Positions 34,960-43,790 of a stretch of DNA of 64,000 bases are shown here, in pieces. The DNA comes from Nitrospirota bacterium. Its GTDB lineage: Bacteria > Nitrospirota > Thermodesulfovibrionia > Thermodesulfovibrionales > Dissulfurispiraceae. The notes under the pieces were generated by a model. It searched no databases. It was not told the origin of the DNA and saw nothing but the letters and a program-made list of their open reading frames with translations. The stretch's first letter is position 1. The number at the start of each line of letters is the position of its first letter. The stretch is taken from positions 1 to 64,000 of the forward strand of contig JBFMHE010000007.1 in the NCBI GenBank assembly GCA_040752355.1, given 5' to 3'. A program made the translations under genes and the position numbers.

Positions 34960-35328
34960 GCTCCTCTCCTTTTCCGCCGGCTCCCCGTCCTCTTCCCGGA
35001 GGGCCGGGGAGAGTACGCCATGCAACCGGGACCTCACATCCCCTCTGCATGGCCGTCTATACCCTATACTAGCAAAAGCCGCCCGTTAAAGAAACCATGC
35101 TCCGGCAGATACACGAACAGGAGAGGGGCCGCGGCCCCTCTCCTCCCCTATGCAATTGCCCCCGGCTTGCCGGATTTGCCGGATTTGCCGGATTTGCCGG
35201 ATTCGCCGGGCTTGCCGGGCTTGCCGGGCTTGCCGGGCTTGCCAGGCTTGCCAGGCTTGCCAGGCTTGAATGAATGCAGGGGCATAAGGTATCATGAGCA
35301 TTCAGACTTTCATTACGAGGAGGCTTGC
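34960..35328. other. Intergenic stretch before gltX
   Basis: 369 bases. The gltX-proximal part is occupied by the 9-bp tandem repeats annotated separately. The rest, next to the FKBP gene, shows no gene. A long in-frame extension of gltX through here is a by-product of the repeats. Confidence 0.5.
35165..35273. repeat. 9-bp tandem repeats upstream of gltX
   Basis: Units TTGCCGGAT then TTGCCGGGC and TTGCCAGGC repeat about eleven times, drifting by single bases along the array. It ends about 55 bases before the gltX start. It would read as Leu-Pro-Asp/Gly if translated, but no start supports that. Confidence 0.88.
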
Positions 35329-36738
35329 TTGGGCCGTTCTGTACGCGTCAGATTCGCGCCGAGTCCGACAGGGCATCTGCACATCGGCGGCGCACGAACC
35401 GCACTGTTCAACTGGCTGTTTGCACGCCATCACCAGGGGACGTTCATTCTCAGGATCGAGGATACCGATACCACCCGCTCCACCGAAGAGTACATCGGAG
35501 CCATTATCGAGGGTATGACGTGGCTGAAGCTCGACTGGGACGAGGGACCGTTCCGCCAGACCGCGCGGTTCGACCTCTACCGGAGCTATGTAGAACGGCT
35601 GCTCGGGGAGCATAAGGCCTATTACTGCTATTGTACGCCCGAAGAGCTCGAGCAGCGGCGGCAGGAAGCGCTCGCCCAGGGGAGGACCCCGAAGTACGAC
35701 GGCCGGTGCAGGCTGCTCACCGAGCCGATGCCGGGACGTGCTGCGGCGGTGCGCTTCAAGATGCCCCAGGAGGGGCAGACCGCGGTGAAGGACCTCATAA
35801 AAGGGACCATCGAGTTCGACAACAGCGTCCTCGAGGATATGATCGTTCTCCGCTCCGACGGTACGCCGACCTATAACTTCGTCGTGGTCGTCGACGATAT
35901 CGATATGAAGATAACCCATGTCATCAGGGGCGACGACCATGTCAACAACACCCCCAAGCAGATCCATATCTACAAGGCGTTCGGATGGGAGGTCCCCGAG
36001 TTCGCCCATCTCCCCATGATACTCGGCTCCGACAAGGCGCGGCTCAGCAAGCGGCACGGCGCTACGTCGGTGATGGCCTACAAAGATATGGGCTACCTTC
36101 CCGACGCGCTGGTCAATTACCTCGTGCGGCTCGGCTGGTCCTACGGAGACCAGGAGGTCTTTACCCTGGAAGAGCTCGTCCGCTATTTCTCGCTCGAGAG
36201 CGTCGGGTCGTCCGCAGCGGTGTTCAATCCCGAGAAGCTCCTGTGGCTCAACAGCCAGTACATAAACAACGCAGACGCCGGGGAGCTGGCGGAGCTGGTG
36301 GTCCCTTTTCTCGTACAGGAGGGCGTCGTCACCGCGGGAGGGGAGCTCGACCGGGCGTGGCTCGCCAGGGCAGTGGCATCGCTCAAGGAGCGGTCGCGGA
36401 CCCTGGTCGAGCTGGCCGGCCAGATGCGCTACTATCTTCTCGATTATGTCGATATCGATCCCAAGGCCCGGGAGAAGTTCCTGAAGCCCGAAGCGCTCTC
36501 GCTGCTCGCCGAGCTGAGCCGGATGCTCTCCGACCTCACCGACTTTACCGCTCCCGAGGTCGAGAAGGTGTTCCTCGCCCTCGCCGAAAAGCACGGCGTC
36601 AAGCTCGGGGCAATCGCCCAGCCGGTGCGGGTCGCCCTCACCGGCGGCACCGCGAGCCCCGGCATCTTCGAGGTGATCGAGATCGTCGGAAAGGATAAAG
36701 TGCTCAAGAGATTGTCACGAGCCGCTTCAGGAGGATAA
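35329..36738 (+). CDS. gltX: Glutamyl-tRNA synthetase
   Basis: 469 residues from a TTG start at 35329, chosen because GAGGAGG lies just upstream and VRVRFAPSPTG follows, the normal GltX beginning. Class I HIGH variant HIGG at 18-21 and KMSKS variant RLSKRHG near 240. Length and the C-terminal anticodon-binding domain are standard. It charges tRNA-Glu. As glnS is also present at 40939, a non-discriminating role is not needed. The downstream trm112-like gene starts two bases after its stop. Confidence 0.94.
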   Translation: MGRSVRVRFAPSPTGHLHIGGARTALFNWLFARHHQGTFILRIEDTDTTRSTEEYIGAIIEGMTWLKLDWDEGPFRQTARFDLYRSYVERLLGEHKAYYCYCTPEELEQRRQEALAQGRTPKYDGRCRLLTEPMPGRAAAVRFKMPQEGQTAVKDLIKGTIEFDNSVLEDMIVLRSDGTPTYNFVVVVDDIDMKITHVIRGDDHVNNTPKQIHIYKAFGWEVPEFAHLPMILGSDKARLSKRHGATSVMAYKDMGYLPDALVNYLVRLGWSYGDQEVFTLEELVRYFSLESVGSSAAVFNPEKLLWLNSQYINNADAGELAELVVPFLVQEGVVTAGGELDRAWLARAVASLKERSRTLVELAGQMRYYLLDYVDIDPKAREKFLKPEALSLLAELSRMLSDLTDFTAPEVEKVFLALAEKHGVKLGAIAQPVRVALTGGTASPGIFEVIEIVGKDKVLKRLSRAASGG

Positions 36739-36739
36739 A

Positions 36740-36931
36740 ATGGCGCTGTCAAAAGAACTGCTCGATATACTCGCCTGCCCGAAATGCAAGGGCGACCTTG
36801 TTTACCGCGAAGCGGCAGCGGACGACCAGAGCGGAGCTGAAGCTGCGCTGATCTGCGATGCCTGCAAGCTCCTCTACCCGGTCAGGGAGGGCATCCCCGT
36901 AATGCTCATCGACGAAGCGGGCGCGTTATAG
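36740..36931 (+). CDS. Trm112 family zinc-ribbon protein (YcaR-like)
   Basis: 63 residues. LLDILACPKCKG and LICDACKLLYPVREGIPVMLIDEA are the Trm112/YcaR signature, with two CxxC-type pairs forming a small zinc ribbon. Bacterial members are of uncertain role, while the eukaryotic homologue activates methyltransferases. The start overlaps the gltX ribosome-site region and stop, implying co-translation. Confidence 0.9.
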   Translation: MALSKELLDILACPKCKGDLVYREAAADDQSGAEAALICDACKLLYPVREGIPVMLIDEAGAL

Positions 36932-37030
36932 CGTTATAGCGTTATAGCGTTATTGCGTTATAGCGTTATTGCGTTGCAGCGTTTGTAGCGTTATTGCGTT
37001 CATCGCGCTTGTCGGGTTTATCGCGTTGCG
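36929..37030. repeat. 8-bp GCGTTATA tandem repeats between trm112-like and rluA-like genes
   Basis: GCGTTATA/GCGTTATT units repeat about nine times, then decay into GCGTTCATCGCGCTTGTC and GGGTTTATCGCGTT. The array fills the gap between convergent genes. Similar words recur before the tRNA-Leu gene at 42839-42905. Confidence 0.85.
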
Positions 37031-37075
37031 GATGACGAGAGACCCCGCGGTTGAGGAGACGGCACGATGCTCCGT

Positions 37076-37918
37076 TCACAGCTCGGGCGCCGTGAACTCG
37101 ACCTCTCTGTCCTGGAAGGGGCAGGGGAAACGGAGCGAGACGGCGGTGAGGCGCATGCCTTCCGTGTTCTTGTTGCCGGTCCCGTATTTGGGGTCGCCCA
37201 TTACAGGATGGCCGATCATGTCGAAGTGGCGCCGGATCTGGTGGAGCCGTCCGGTAGTGATGACCACCTTCGCCTCCGTGGTATCGCTTTCAGGACGGTA
37301 GCGCACCACCTCGTACTCGGTCCTCGCCGGCTTGCCGTCGAGGGGCAGCTCGATAATCTCCTTTGTTCCCTTTTTGCCAAGGCTGCCGAGCACCTCGACA
37401 CGATACCCCTTGACGATGCGGTGCTTCCGGAAGAGCTCGGAGAGTCTTGCCGCCGCCTCCCTGCTGTGCGCCAGGAGCATAACACCCGAGGCCTCGCGAT
37501 CGAGGCGATGGACGAGGAAAGTATCGCGGCCGGGTCCGAAGCGCACCTCGGCCTGCCGCACGAGCGAACAGTGGTCGCCGTACATGGTGCCCTGGGACAT
37601 CAGTCCCGGGGGCTTGAGCCAGATGCTGTAGTGCTGCCGGTCGCTTAATAATACACCCTGCGGCGGTGCTGCCGAAAGGACTTTATCGTCGTAGTACAGC
37701 TCCAGGTAGTCGCCGGGAGCGAGCGCCGCGGTCGCGCGCCGAATCCGCTTCAGCCCGCTCTTCTTCTTCCGCACCCAGACGGCCCCCTTGTTCATCGCCT
37801 CTTTGACCTTCGTCTTCGAGAGGCCCGAGCGGGCGGCGAGGAAGTCGCTGACCGTCTCGTTCGTTGCGGTCGTGACCGTCGTCTTCACGACAAACTTGTC
37901 TTTCGATTGTATGCGCAT
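37076..37918 (-). CDS. RluA-family pseudouridine synthase
   Basis: 280 residues from ATG at 37918. An N-terminal S4-like RNA-binding domain (about 20-75, SDFLAARSGLSKTKVKEAMNKG) precedes the catalytic domain. The signature HRLDREASGVMLLA, with catalytic Asp in HRLD, lies near 148, and GRLHQIRRHFDMIGHPVMGD near 235. It isomerises uridines in rRNA or tRNA; the exact target (RluC/RluD-like) is not determined. Confidence 0.9.
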   Translation of the reverse strand: MRIQSKDKFVVKTTVTTATNETVSDFLAARSGLSKTKVKEAMNKGAVWVRKKKSGLKRIRRATAALAPGDYLELYYDDKVLSAAPPQGVLLSDRQHYSIWLKPPGLMSQGTMYGDHCSLVRQAEVRFGPGRDTFLVHRLDREASGVMLLAHSREAAARLSELFRKHRIVKGYRVEVLGSLGKKGTKEIIELPLDGKPARTEYEVVRYRPESDTTEAKVVITTGRLHQIRRHFDMIGHPVMGDPKYGTGNKNTEGMRLTAVSLRFPCPFQDREVEFTAPEL

Positions 37919-38135
37919 ACTGTTATTGTACCATTCTCTTGCCCGGTCCATGCCCGCTGCACGTTCTTGACAATTTCCCCTGTTCCCTTATCCTTGAGAT
38001 AAGATACCGGGAGATGACGCCACGCTATCCCTGCGTTCTGTTCCGATCTTCACCACGGTTGCCCGCGTTCGCCTGCAGCGCCTCTCCCGTCGCGATCCGG
38101 TTCGCCGGTAACAGCACGCGCAAGGAGGAACGCCC

Positions 38136-38384
38136 ATGACCGAAACCACGACCCGTGTGGTCAACATCAATATCGCAGCAGCGCCGGAGCTGGCCCACCT
38201 GACGATGCTCGGCAAAGAGCGGGCAGAGGCCCTTGTCAGCTACCGCAATGAGCACGGCTCGTTCAAGAGCTGGGAAGACCTGCACGCCGTCCCCGGCTTT
38301 TCGGACATCATTATCGACGATCTGAAAAACAGCGGCGCCACCCTGGGCGGCATCGCCGAAGAAGGAGAACAGATTCACGACTGA
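38136..38384 (+). CDS. Helix-hairpin-helix (ComEA-type) protein
   Basis: 82 residues. Starts at ATG with AAGGAGG nearby. VNINIAAAPELAHLTMLGKE and LVSYRNEHGSFKSWEDLHAVPGF form the paired HhH DNA-binding fold of ComEA. There is no signal peptide or membrane helix, so unlike ComEA it should be cytoplasmic. Role unknown; non-specific DNA binding is likely. Confidence 0.8.
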   Translation: MTETTTRVVNINIAAAPELAHLTMLGKERAEALVSYRNEHGSFKSWEDLHAVPGFSDIIIDDLKNSGATLGGIAEEGEQIHD

Positions 38385-38497
38385 CCGGGGCTCGCCCTCT
38401 CCCGTTTGTACCCGACCGCTTCATAATGCTACACTGAATACACGCCGGTGCGTCCGGCCTGATATCATCGTTACCGGGAAGGAGCTGAGGCAGCGTT

Positions 38498-39145
38498 ATG
38501 CAGCAGAGAATGGCGACCAGGAGTGCGGCGCTCGTTGCGTTCGTTCTGCTCTGCTTCGGGTATGTCCCGGCTGCAGGGGCCGGGGAGGCTACCGAACAGG
38601 TCCGGCAGACGGTTGAACAGATCCGGAGCGTCTTCAAGGACAGGGACCTCAACAAACCGGAAAAGAAGAAACAGCGCAATGCCCGGCTCCGTACCATTGT
38701 GGAGGGGAGATTCGATTTCGAGGAGATGTCGAAACGGTCACTGGGCCTCCATTGGAGCAAGAGGACGCCGGAGGAGCAGCGCGAATTCGTCTCCCTCTAC
38801 AAAGACCTGCTCGAAGATGTCTACCTGCGCAAGCTGGAGCAGCATGAGAGCAAGATAAAAGAGCATGTCGAGGATAAAGTAGTCTACCTGGACGAGCGCA
38901 CCGAGGGCTCCTACGCCCTCGTCCGGACCGCCGTGGTCACCAAAGGCGGCAAGGAGGTGCGCCTCGACTACCGGCTCCTCAGGAAGAACGAGAAATGGGA
39001 AGTCTATGATGTGTATATCGAGGGGGTGAGCCTGGTAAACAACTACCGGAAACAGTTCAGCCAGATCATCCGCTCCGGCTCTTATGAAGATCTCTTGAAG
39101 CGCTTGAGGGCCAAGAGCTTCAAAGAGCCCGAGGAGAAGCCGTAA
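38498..39145 (+). CDS. mlaC: MlaC/Ttg2D-family phospholipid-binding exported protein
   Basis: 215 residues with a signal peptide about 1-28. RTIVEGRFDFEEMSKRSLG, WSKRTPEEQREFVSLYKDLL and YDVYIEGVSLVNNYRKQFSQII are characteristic of MlaC, the periplasmic lipid shuttle between the outer membrane and the MlaFEDB transporter. No other mla genes adjoin it, so the partner system is elsewhere or the protein acts alone. Confidence 0.88.
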   Translation: MQQRMATRSAALVAFVLLCFGYVPAAGAGEATEQVRQTVEQIRSVFKDRDLNKPEKKKQRNARLRTIVEGRFDFEEMSKRSLGLHWSKRTPEEQREFVSLYKDLLEDVYLRKLEQHESKIKEHVEDKVVYLDERTEGSYALVRTAVVTKGGKEVRLDYRLLRKNEKWEVYDVYIEGVSLVNNYRKQFSQIIRSGSYEDLLKRLRAKSFKEPEEKP

Positions 39146-39167
39146 CACACCCGCCCTCCGCCGCTCT

Positions 39168-39725
39168 TCAGTGCTCCCGGTCGAGTCCCTCTATGCACTT
39201 CCTGGTAATGGCGGTGATCGGTTCGAAGTTCCTGCTCATGCACCAGCCGATGGGTCTCTTCGTCTTTGCGTAATAGAGGGAGTAAAGCTGCATTCCCATT
39301 TTTGCGTAATCGCCTTTCTTCATCATCCGCCAGGTGCGCCGCTCCTCGAAGAGGATGCAGAGAAGACAGCAGAGGTCGGCGCCCTGCTGCAGGATCGCGG
39401 GGTCTCCCCTCTCAAATCCCTGAATATAATAATCCGTCACATAGCAGCTGCCGATCTCTCTCGAGAGGGTCTCGCTCAGGAGGTGTGCGACATACAGGCC
39501 GCAGCGGAACAGGTCTGCAGTGATGAGCTTATGCTCGATGATGAATGAGCCGATCTTCGCCTTCAGCATGCTCTCGAAATCGACGTTCATCAGGAAGACG
39601 CCGTTCACCTCGGCGCCCAGCGATTCCCTCCCGATCTCGACCACATCCTTCAGTATCCCGGTGAAGTCTCCTTCGGGCGAGATGGTCTTGCCTCTCGTGC
39701 GCCTGAACGGAACGATCTCTCCCAT
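39168..39725 (-). CDS. Hypothetical protein
   Basis: 185 residues, unrecognised. The N-terminus is basic (FRRTRGKTIS), followed by a helical body with six cysteines scattered in the middle and end (CGLYV, SCYV, CCLLC, WCMSR, RKC). No signal peptide or membrane helix. FILL-like hydrophobic helices and an ERRTWRMMKKGDYAKMGMQLYS stretch suggest a soluble all-alpha protein. Convergent with mlaC. Coding is supported by length and by codon use like the neighbours. Confidence 0.6.
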   Translation of the reverse strand: MGEIVPFRRTRGKTISPEGDFTGILKDVVEIGRESLGAEVNGVFLMNVDFESMLKAKIGSFIIEHKLITADLFRCGLYVAHLLSETLSREIGSCYVTDYYIQGFERGDPAILQQGADLCCLLCILFEERRTWRMMKKGDYAKMGMQLYSLYYAKTKRPIGWCMSRNFEPITAITRKCIEGLDREH

Positions 39726-39900
39726 ACCCTCTCCTCCCGGCAGCCTCTGCGCCGCCCGGATCCGCTCCTCCGGGCATGCTGCCCGCTTGCTGCACGGTGT
39801 TTCTTTCCATAGTTATCGGAAACTCGTCATGAATCTTCACGCCGGGGAAGGTATGCGCAGGTAAACGGGGATTCTTTATACGACCGATGCTTCTCCCTGC

Positions 39901-39906
39901 TATAAT
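39901..39906 (+). promoter_or_regulatory. TATAAT -10 candidate for msrA
   Basis: Perfect TATAAT 65 bases upstream of the msrA ATG on the same strand; the -35 region is weak. Confidence 0.45.
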
Positions 39907-39970
39907 TGTAATAGAGACAGTCTTCTCCATCTCTCATTATTATGCCTTATTCCAAAGGGACAGGACGGGC

Positions 39971-40549
39971 ATGGATACCGCAGCGGAACGGAAAGAGGCC
40001 GGCGCTCCTCGAGAAAAGCTCGAAAAGGCGACCTTTGCCGGCGGCTGTTTCTGGTGCATGGAATCCCCCTTCGATAAGCTCAAGGGCGTGGTATCCACCA
40101 CCGTCGGCTATACCGGCGGTCATACGGAGGACCCCACCTATGAGGAGGTCTCGACAGGGACAACGGGGCACGCCGAGGCCATCGAGATCGTCTACGATCC
40201 CTCGCAGGTTTCCTATACCGAACTGCTCGAGGTCTTCTGGCAGCTGATCGATCCCACGGTGCGGAACCGGCAGTTTGCGGATGTCGGGAGCCAGTACCGG
40301 ACCGCGATCTTCTACCATACCGAGGAACAAAAGAGATTGGCCGAGGCGTCAAAGGAGCGGCTCGAACAGTCGGCCAGATTCACCAAGCCCCTCGTCACCG
40401 AAATCGTCCCGGCATCGAAATTCTACCCTGCCGAAGAGTATCACCAGGACTATTACAAAAAGAACCCTTTCCGGTATAAACTGTACCTCTCGGGGTCGGG
40501 GAGAGAGGACTTCCTGAAGATGCTGTGGGGAAAGGGGCCGAAGAAATAG
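39971..40549 (+). CDS. msrA: Peptide-methionine (S)-S-oxide reductase
   Basis: 192 residues. ATG at 39971 was chosen because the longer reading back to 39887 crosses the promoter candidate. Catalytic GCFWCME with nucleophile Cys near 26, VGYTGGHTEDPTYEEVSTGTTGHAE and FWQLIDPT are standard MsrA. It repairs oxidised methionines using thioredoxin. Followed within 14 bases by the triheme cytochrome gene, perhaps one transcript. Confidence 0.95.
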   Translation: MDTAAERKEAGAPREKLEKATFAGGCFWCMESPFDKLKGVVSTTVGYTGGHTEDPTYEEVSTGTTGHAEAIEIVYDPSQVSYTELLEVFWQLIDPTVRNRQFADVGSQYRTAIFYHTEEQKRLAEASKERLEQSARFTKPLVTEIVPASKFYPAEEYHQDYYKKNPFRYKLYLSGSGREDFLKMLWGKGPKK

Positions 40550-40562
40550 GGAGAGGGTAATT

Positions 40563-40880
40563 ATGCGACCACTGCAGATCTGTTTCGCGCTGTTCCTCAG
40601 CGCCGCGTTTTTTTCCGCAGCAGACGCCGTTCCCGTGGGGAGGACGCTCGAATGGAAGGCGGGGGGCAGTATCGTCCACTTCGACGGCACGCTCCACGCT
40701 GCGAGGGGATACGGCTGCTCCGATTGCCATCCCTCGCCGTTCCTGATGAAAAAGACATCGGCCAGGATGAAGATGGCGGAGATCAACGCCGGGGAGCACT
40801 GCGGCGCCTGCCACGATGACGGAGAGGCCTTTCCTGCGAAGAGACCCGAGAACTGCATCAGGTGCCACACCTGGGAGTAG
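40563..40880 (+). CDS. Triheme cytochrome c7-type protein
   Basis: 105 residues with a signal peptide about 1-22 (cleavage near ADA-VP). Three CxxCH sites (CSDCH, CGACH, CIRCH) with additional His in HFDGTLH and Cys-rich spacing match the c7/class III triheme family of periplasmic electron carriers. A GGAGAGGG ribosome site lies 14 bases after the msrA stop. The redox partner is not in view. Confidence 0.88.
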   Translation: MRPLQICFALFLSAAFFSAADAVPVGRTLEWKAGGSIVHFDGTLHAARGYGCSDCHPSPFLMKKTSARMKMAEINAGEHCGACHDDGEAFPAKRPENCIRCHTWE

Positions 40881-40938
40881 GCCCTTTCATTGCTTGAGCG
40901 CATCCCCGCTGCACTGTTCTGCCCGCCCCGGGTCTCCT

Positions 40939-42699
40939 TTACTTCCTTTCCATCTTTGAACCCGGCTTCTGGCCCGCCTTCTGGAGCTTTGCCCACTCGT
41001 CTTTCAGGGTAACGGTACGGTTGAAGACCGGCCGCCCGGCAGCGGAATCGACCGGATCCACACAGAAATAGCCCAGACGCTCGAACTGGAACGTGTCGCC
41101 CGGCTTCGCTTCCTTGAGGCTCGGTTCGAGCCGCGCCGACGTGAGGACTTCGAGGGACCGGGGATTGAGGTAGTCGGTGAAGTCCTTGCCCTCTTCCGTG
41201 TCGTTCGGATTCTCTCTCGTGAAGAGGGTATCGTAGAGCCGCACTTCCGACTCGACCGCGTGGGGGGCCGAGACCCAGTGGAGCGTTGCCTTGACCTTGC
41301 GGCCGTCGGGCGCGTCGCCGCCACGGGTTGCGGGGTCGTACGTGCAGTGCAGCGCTACGACCTCGCCGTCGGCGTCCTTCTCCACGCTCCGGCAGGTGAT
41401 GAAGTAGGCGTAGCGCAGCCGCACCTCGCGGCCCGGTGCGAGGCGGAAGAACTGTTTCGGCGGGTCTTCCATGAAGTCCTCTCTCTCTATGTAGAGCTCC
41501 CTCGAGAACGGCGCCTTCCGTGTCCCTGCAGCGGGGTCCTCGGGGTTATTCACCGCATCGAGATGCTCCACCTGCCCCTCGGGGTAGTTGTCGATCACCA
41601 CCTTGAGCGGCCTGAGGACACCCATCACCCGGGGCGCCCGTTTATTCAGGTCCTCCCTGACGCAGAACTCGAGGAGCGCCCTATCGACGAGGCTCTCCTT
41701 CTTGCCCACGCCGATGCGCTCGCAGAAGTTCCTGATAGCCGCAGGCGTGAAGCCGCGCCGACGCATGCCCGCCAGGGTCGGCATCCGGGGATCGGTCCAG
41801 CCCTCCACATATCCCTCGTTCACGAGCTTCAGCAGCTTCCGCTTGCTCAGCACGGTATGGCTGAGATTGAGACGGGCGAACTCGATCTGCTGCGGGTGGT
41901 ACACCTTCAGCTCATCGAGGAACCAGTCATAGAGCGGCCGGTGATCCTCGTACTCCATCGTGCAGAGCGAGTGCGTAACGCCCTCGTACGAGTCCGACAG
42001 GCCGTGCGCCCAGTCGTACATGGGATAGATGCACCACCGGTCGCCGGTGCGGTGGTGGTGCTCCTTCTTGATGCGGTACATGACCGGGTCGCGCATATTG
42101 ATATTGCCCGAGGCCATATCGATCTTTGCCCTGAGCGTGCGGGAACCGTCCTCGAACTCCCCGTTCCGCATGCGCCCGAAGAGGTCGAGGTTCTCCTCCA
42201 CCGTGCGGTTCCGGCAAGGGCTCTCCCTGCCGGGGGCGGTGAGAGTGCCGCGGTACTCCCGGATCTGCTCCGCCGTAAGGTCGCAGACGTACGCTCTGCC
42301 CGCCTTGATAAGCTGTACGGCATGGTCGTAGAGACGCTCGAAATAGTCCGACGCATAGTAGAGCCGGTCACCCCAATCGAAGCCGAGCCAATGCACGTCC
42401 TCCTGTATCGACTCGACATACTCCACCTCCTCTTTGCTCGGGTTGGTGTCGTCGAAACGGAAGTTGCAGAGGCCGCCGAATTCTGCGGCAAGGCCGAAAT
42501 TGAGGCATATGGACTTGGCATGCCCGATATGCAGATAGCCGTTCGGCTCCGGGGGGAAGCGGGTCATCAGCCGCCCGCCGTATTTTCCCGTACTCGTATC
42601 CTGTTCGATAAGGGCCCGAATGAAATTCGGCGCCGGCGCAGGGCCGGGGGCAGCCTCCTGTTCCTGTATCTTTTTATCCGGTTTCGGCAGTTCCATCAT
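40939..42699 (-). CDS. glnS: Glutaminyl-tRNA synthetase
   Basis: 586 residues. Class I HIGH motif at 57-60 (YLHIGHAKS) and VLSKRKL as the KMSKS element. PPEPNGY and [10 protein letters not shown] are GlnRS-specific, and the C-terminal double beta-barrel anticodon domain is complete ([13 protein letters not shown]). It directly charges tRNA-Gln. The family is confined to some bacterial groups. Having both GltX and GlnRS indicates no need for the amidotransferase route to Gln-tRNA. Confidence 0.96.
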   Translation of the reverse strand: MMELPKPDKKIQEQEAAPGPAPAPNFIRALIEQDTSTGKYGGRLMTRFPPEPNGYLHIGHAKSICLNFGLAAEFGGLCNFRFDDTNPSKEEVEYVESIQEDVHWLGFDWGDRLYYASDYFERLYDHAVQLIKAGRAYVCDLTAEQIREYRGTLTAPGRESPCRNRTVEENLDLFGRMRNGEFEDGSRTLRAKIDMASGNINMRDPVMYRIKKEHHHRTGDRWCIYPMYDWAHGLSDSYEGVTHSLCTMEYEDHRPLYDWFLDELKVYHPQQIEFARLNLSHTVLSKRKLLKLVNEGYVEGWTDPRMPTLAGMRRRGFTPAAIRNFCERIGVGKKESLVDRALLEFCVREDLNKRAPRVMGVLRPLKVVIDNYPEGQVEHLDAVNNPEDPAAGTRKAPFSRELYIEREDFMEDPPKQFFRLAPGREVRLRYAYFITCRSVEKDADGEVVALHCTYDPATRGGDAPDGRKVKATLHWVSAPHAVESEVRLYDTLFTRENPNDTEEGKDFTDYLNPRSLEVLTSARLEPSLKEAKPGDTFQFERLGYFCVDPVDSAAGRPVFNRTVTLKDEWAKLQKAGQKPGSKMERK

Positions 42700-42838
42700 T
42701 ACTGTACCTCTGATCAGACTTTCTTATTGTTTTTCAAAGCAATGGTCAACGGTTTATTTTACCATATCGCCCGGTGCGGCCGGAAAAGGCCGCCCGGCGC
42801 TACCTATACTTCAGGTGGTTTATGGTACAATAGAACGT

Positions 42839-42905
42839 TATGGGGTTTATCGCGTTCAGCGTTATAGCGTAAAGAACGCTATAAGCGCGATAGACGCGGT
42901 GAACG
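42839..42905. repeat. GCGTTATAGCG-type repeats upstream of tRNA-Leu
   Basis: GGGTTTATCGCGTTCAGCGTTATAGCGT then ACGCTATAAGCGCG: imperfect 8-9 bp units including an inverted pair TTATAGCGT/ACGCTATAA with a five-base loop. The words match those in the 36929-37030 array. They lie between a TACAAT promoter candidate (42826-42831) and the tRNA. Confidence 0.65.
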
Positions 42906-42918
42906 CTGTACGTATAGT

Positions 42919-43005
42919 GCCGAAGTGGCGGAACTGGCAGACGCGCTAGGTTCAGGGTCTAGTGGTCGCAAGGCCGTGCGGGTTCGAGTCCCGCCTTCGG
43001 CACCA
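42919..43005 (+). tRNA. tRNA-Leu (CAG)
   Basis: 87 bases. Acceptor stem GCCGAAG/CTTCGGC, then A and an encoded CCA. The D-arm has GGCGGAACTGGCAGAC and the anticodon loop TTCAGGG has anticodon CAG. A long variable arm (TGGTCGCAAGGCCG) marks a class II tRNA, and the T-arm is GCGGGTTCGAGTCCCGC. Very similar in layout to bacterial leuV-type tRNAs. Confidence 0.97.
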
Positions 43006-43262
43006 CCTTTTTTCCCGGTACCCGCCGTCATTCCTCCGCAGCAGTAAGAACGGCACTCTCCAACTGCTCTCGCCCTGGCGGAAAGAGCATCGTTTGACAC
43101 CACCCTATTTTTATGGTAAGTCTTAGGTAGAGGAACAAAGACAGCCGCCCTGCCCTGCAAAGCCCGTCGCTCCCCTGTTGCTGCGGCAGCGTAATCACCG
43201 TCCCTGCCGGTCTCGTCCGCCCGTCTCGTATTAACGGCGCACCAAAAAGGAGGTAAAAGCGT

Positions 43263-43646
43263 ATGGGTCCCTTCATGAAAACGGTTGCATGGTACCTTGT
43301 GGTCGCGATGTTCGTCATTGGCATAGCCCCCCGGGTCGACGCCGCCTTTTCGCCGTCGCCGGCGATGCTGCACCAGATCGACAGGAATGCCGATCTCCAG
43401 AAGATCCAGGGCGTACTCGAGACCAAGATGGTACAGGAGCGGCTCGCGCAGATGGGGTACACCCCTGAGGAGATCCGGGCGCGCCTGGCGCAGCTCAGCG
43501 ACCAGCAGATGCACGAGCTCGCCCTCAATCTGGATCAGCTGCAGGTGGGAGGTGATTTCTGGAGCGTTGTCGTGGTGCTCATCATCATCGCGGCAGTCGT
43601 CTGGGCAGTCCTCTACCTGACAGGGCACAAGGTCCTGGTGAAGTAG
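43263..43646 (+). CDS. PA2779-family membrane protein
   Basis: 127 residues with AGGAGG upstream. N-terminal signal/anchor about 8-27, then a soluble helical part (LQKIQGVLETKMVQERLAQMG, YTPEEIRARLAQLSDQQMHELA, LDQLQVGG). The final membrane helix is about 98-118. This is the PA2779 pattern, a family of unknown function often paired with a PA2778-like peptidase. No such partner is seen here. Confidence 0.8.
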   Translation: MGPFMKTVAWYLVVAMFVIGIAPRVDAAFSPSPAMLHQIDRNADLQKIQGVLETKMVQERLAQMGYTPEEIRARLAQLSDQQMHELALNLDQLQVGGDFWSVVVVLIIIAAVVWAVLYLTGHKVLVK

Positions 43647-43790
43647 TCTTTCGCACCAGGAGAGCTGTCCCGGCGCTTTACGAACGCAGAGGAGGGTCTT
43701 CTGCGGGTTTGAGGTTAAGGCCGGAGTCCGGGCTTGTGGCCTGATGTCCGAGACCTGGGGAAAGGCCAGGGACTCCCCTCCGCCTCGACC

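Noticed and set aside
34495-35328. Long N-terminal extension of gltX reading through the 9-bp repeats
   Set aside because: Extension consists of antisense FKBP sequence and Leu-Pro-Gly repeats; the GltX family begins at VRVRFAPSPTG, just after a good ribosome site at 35321.
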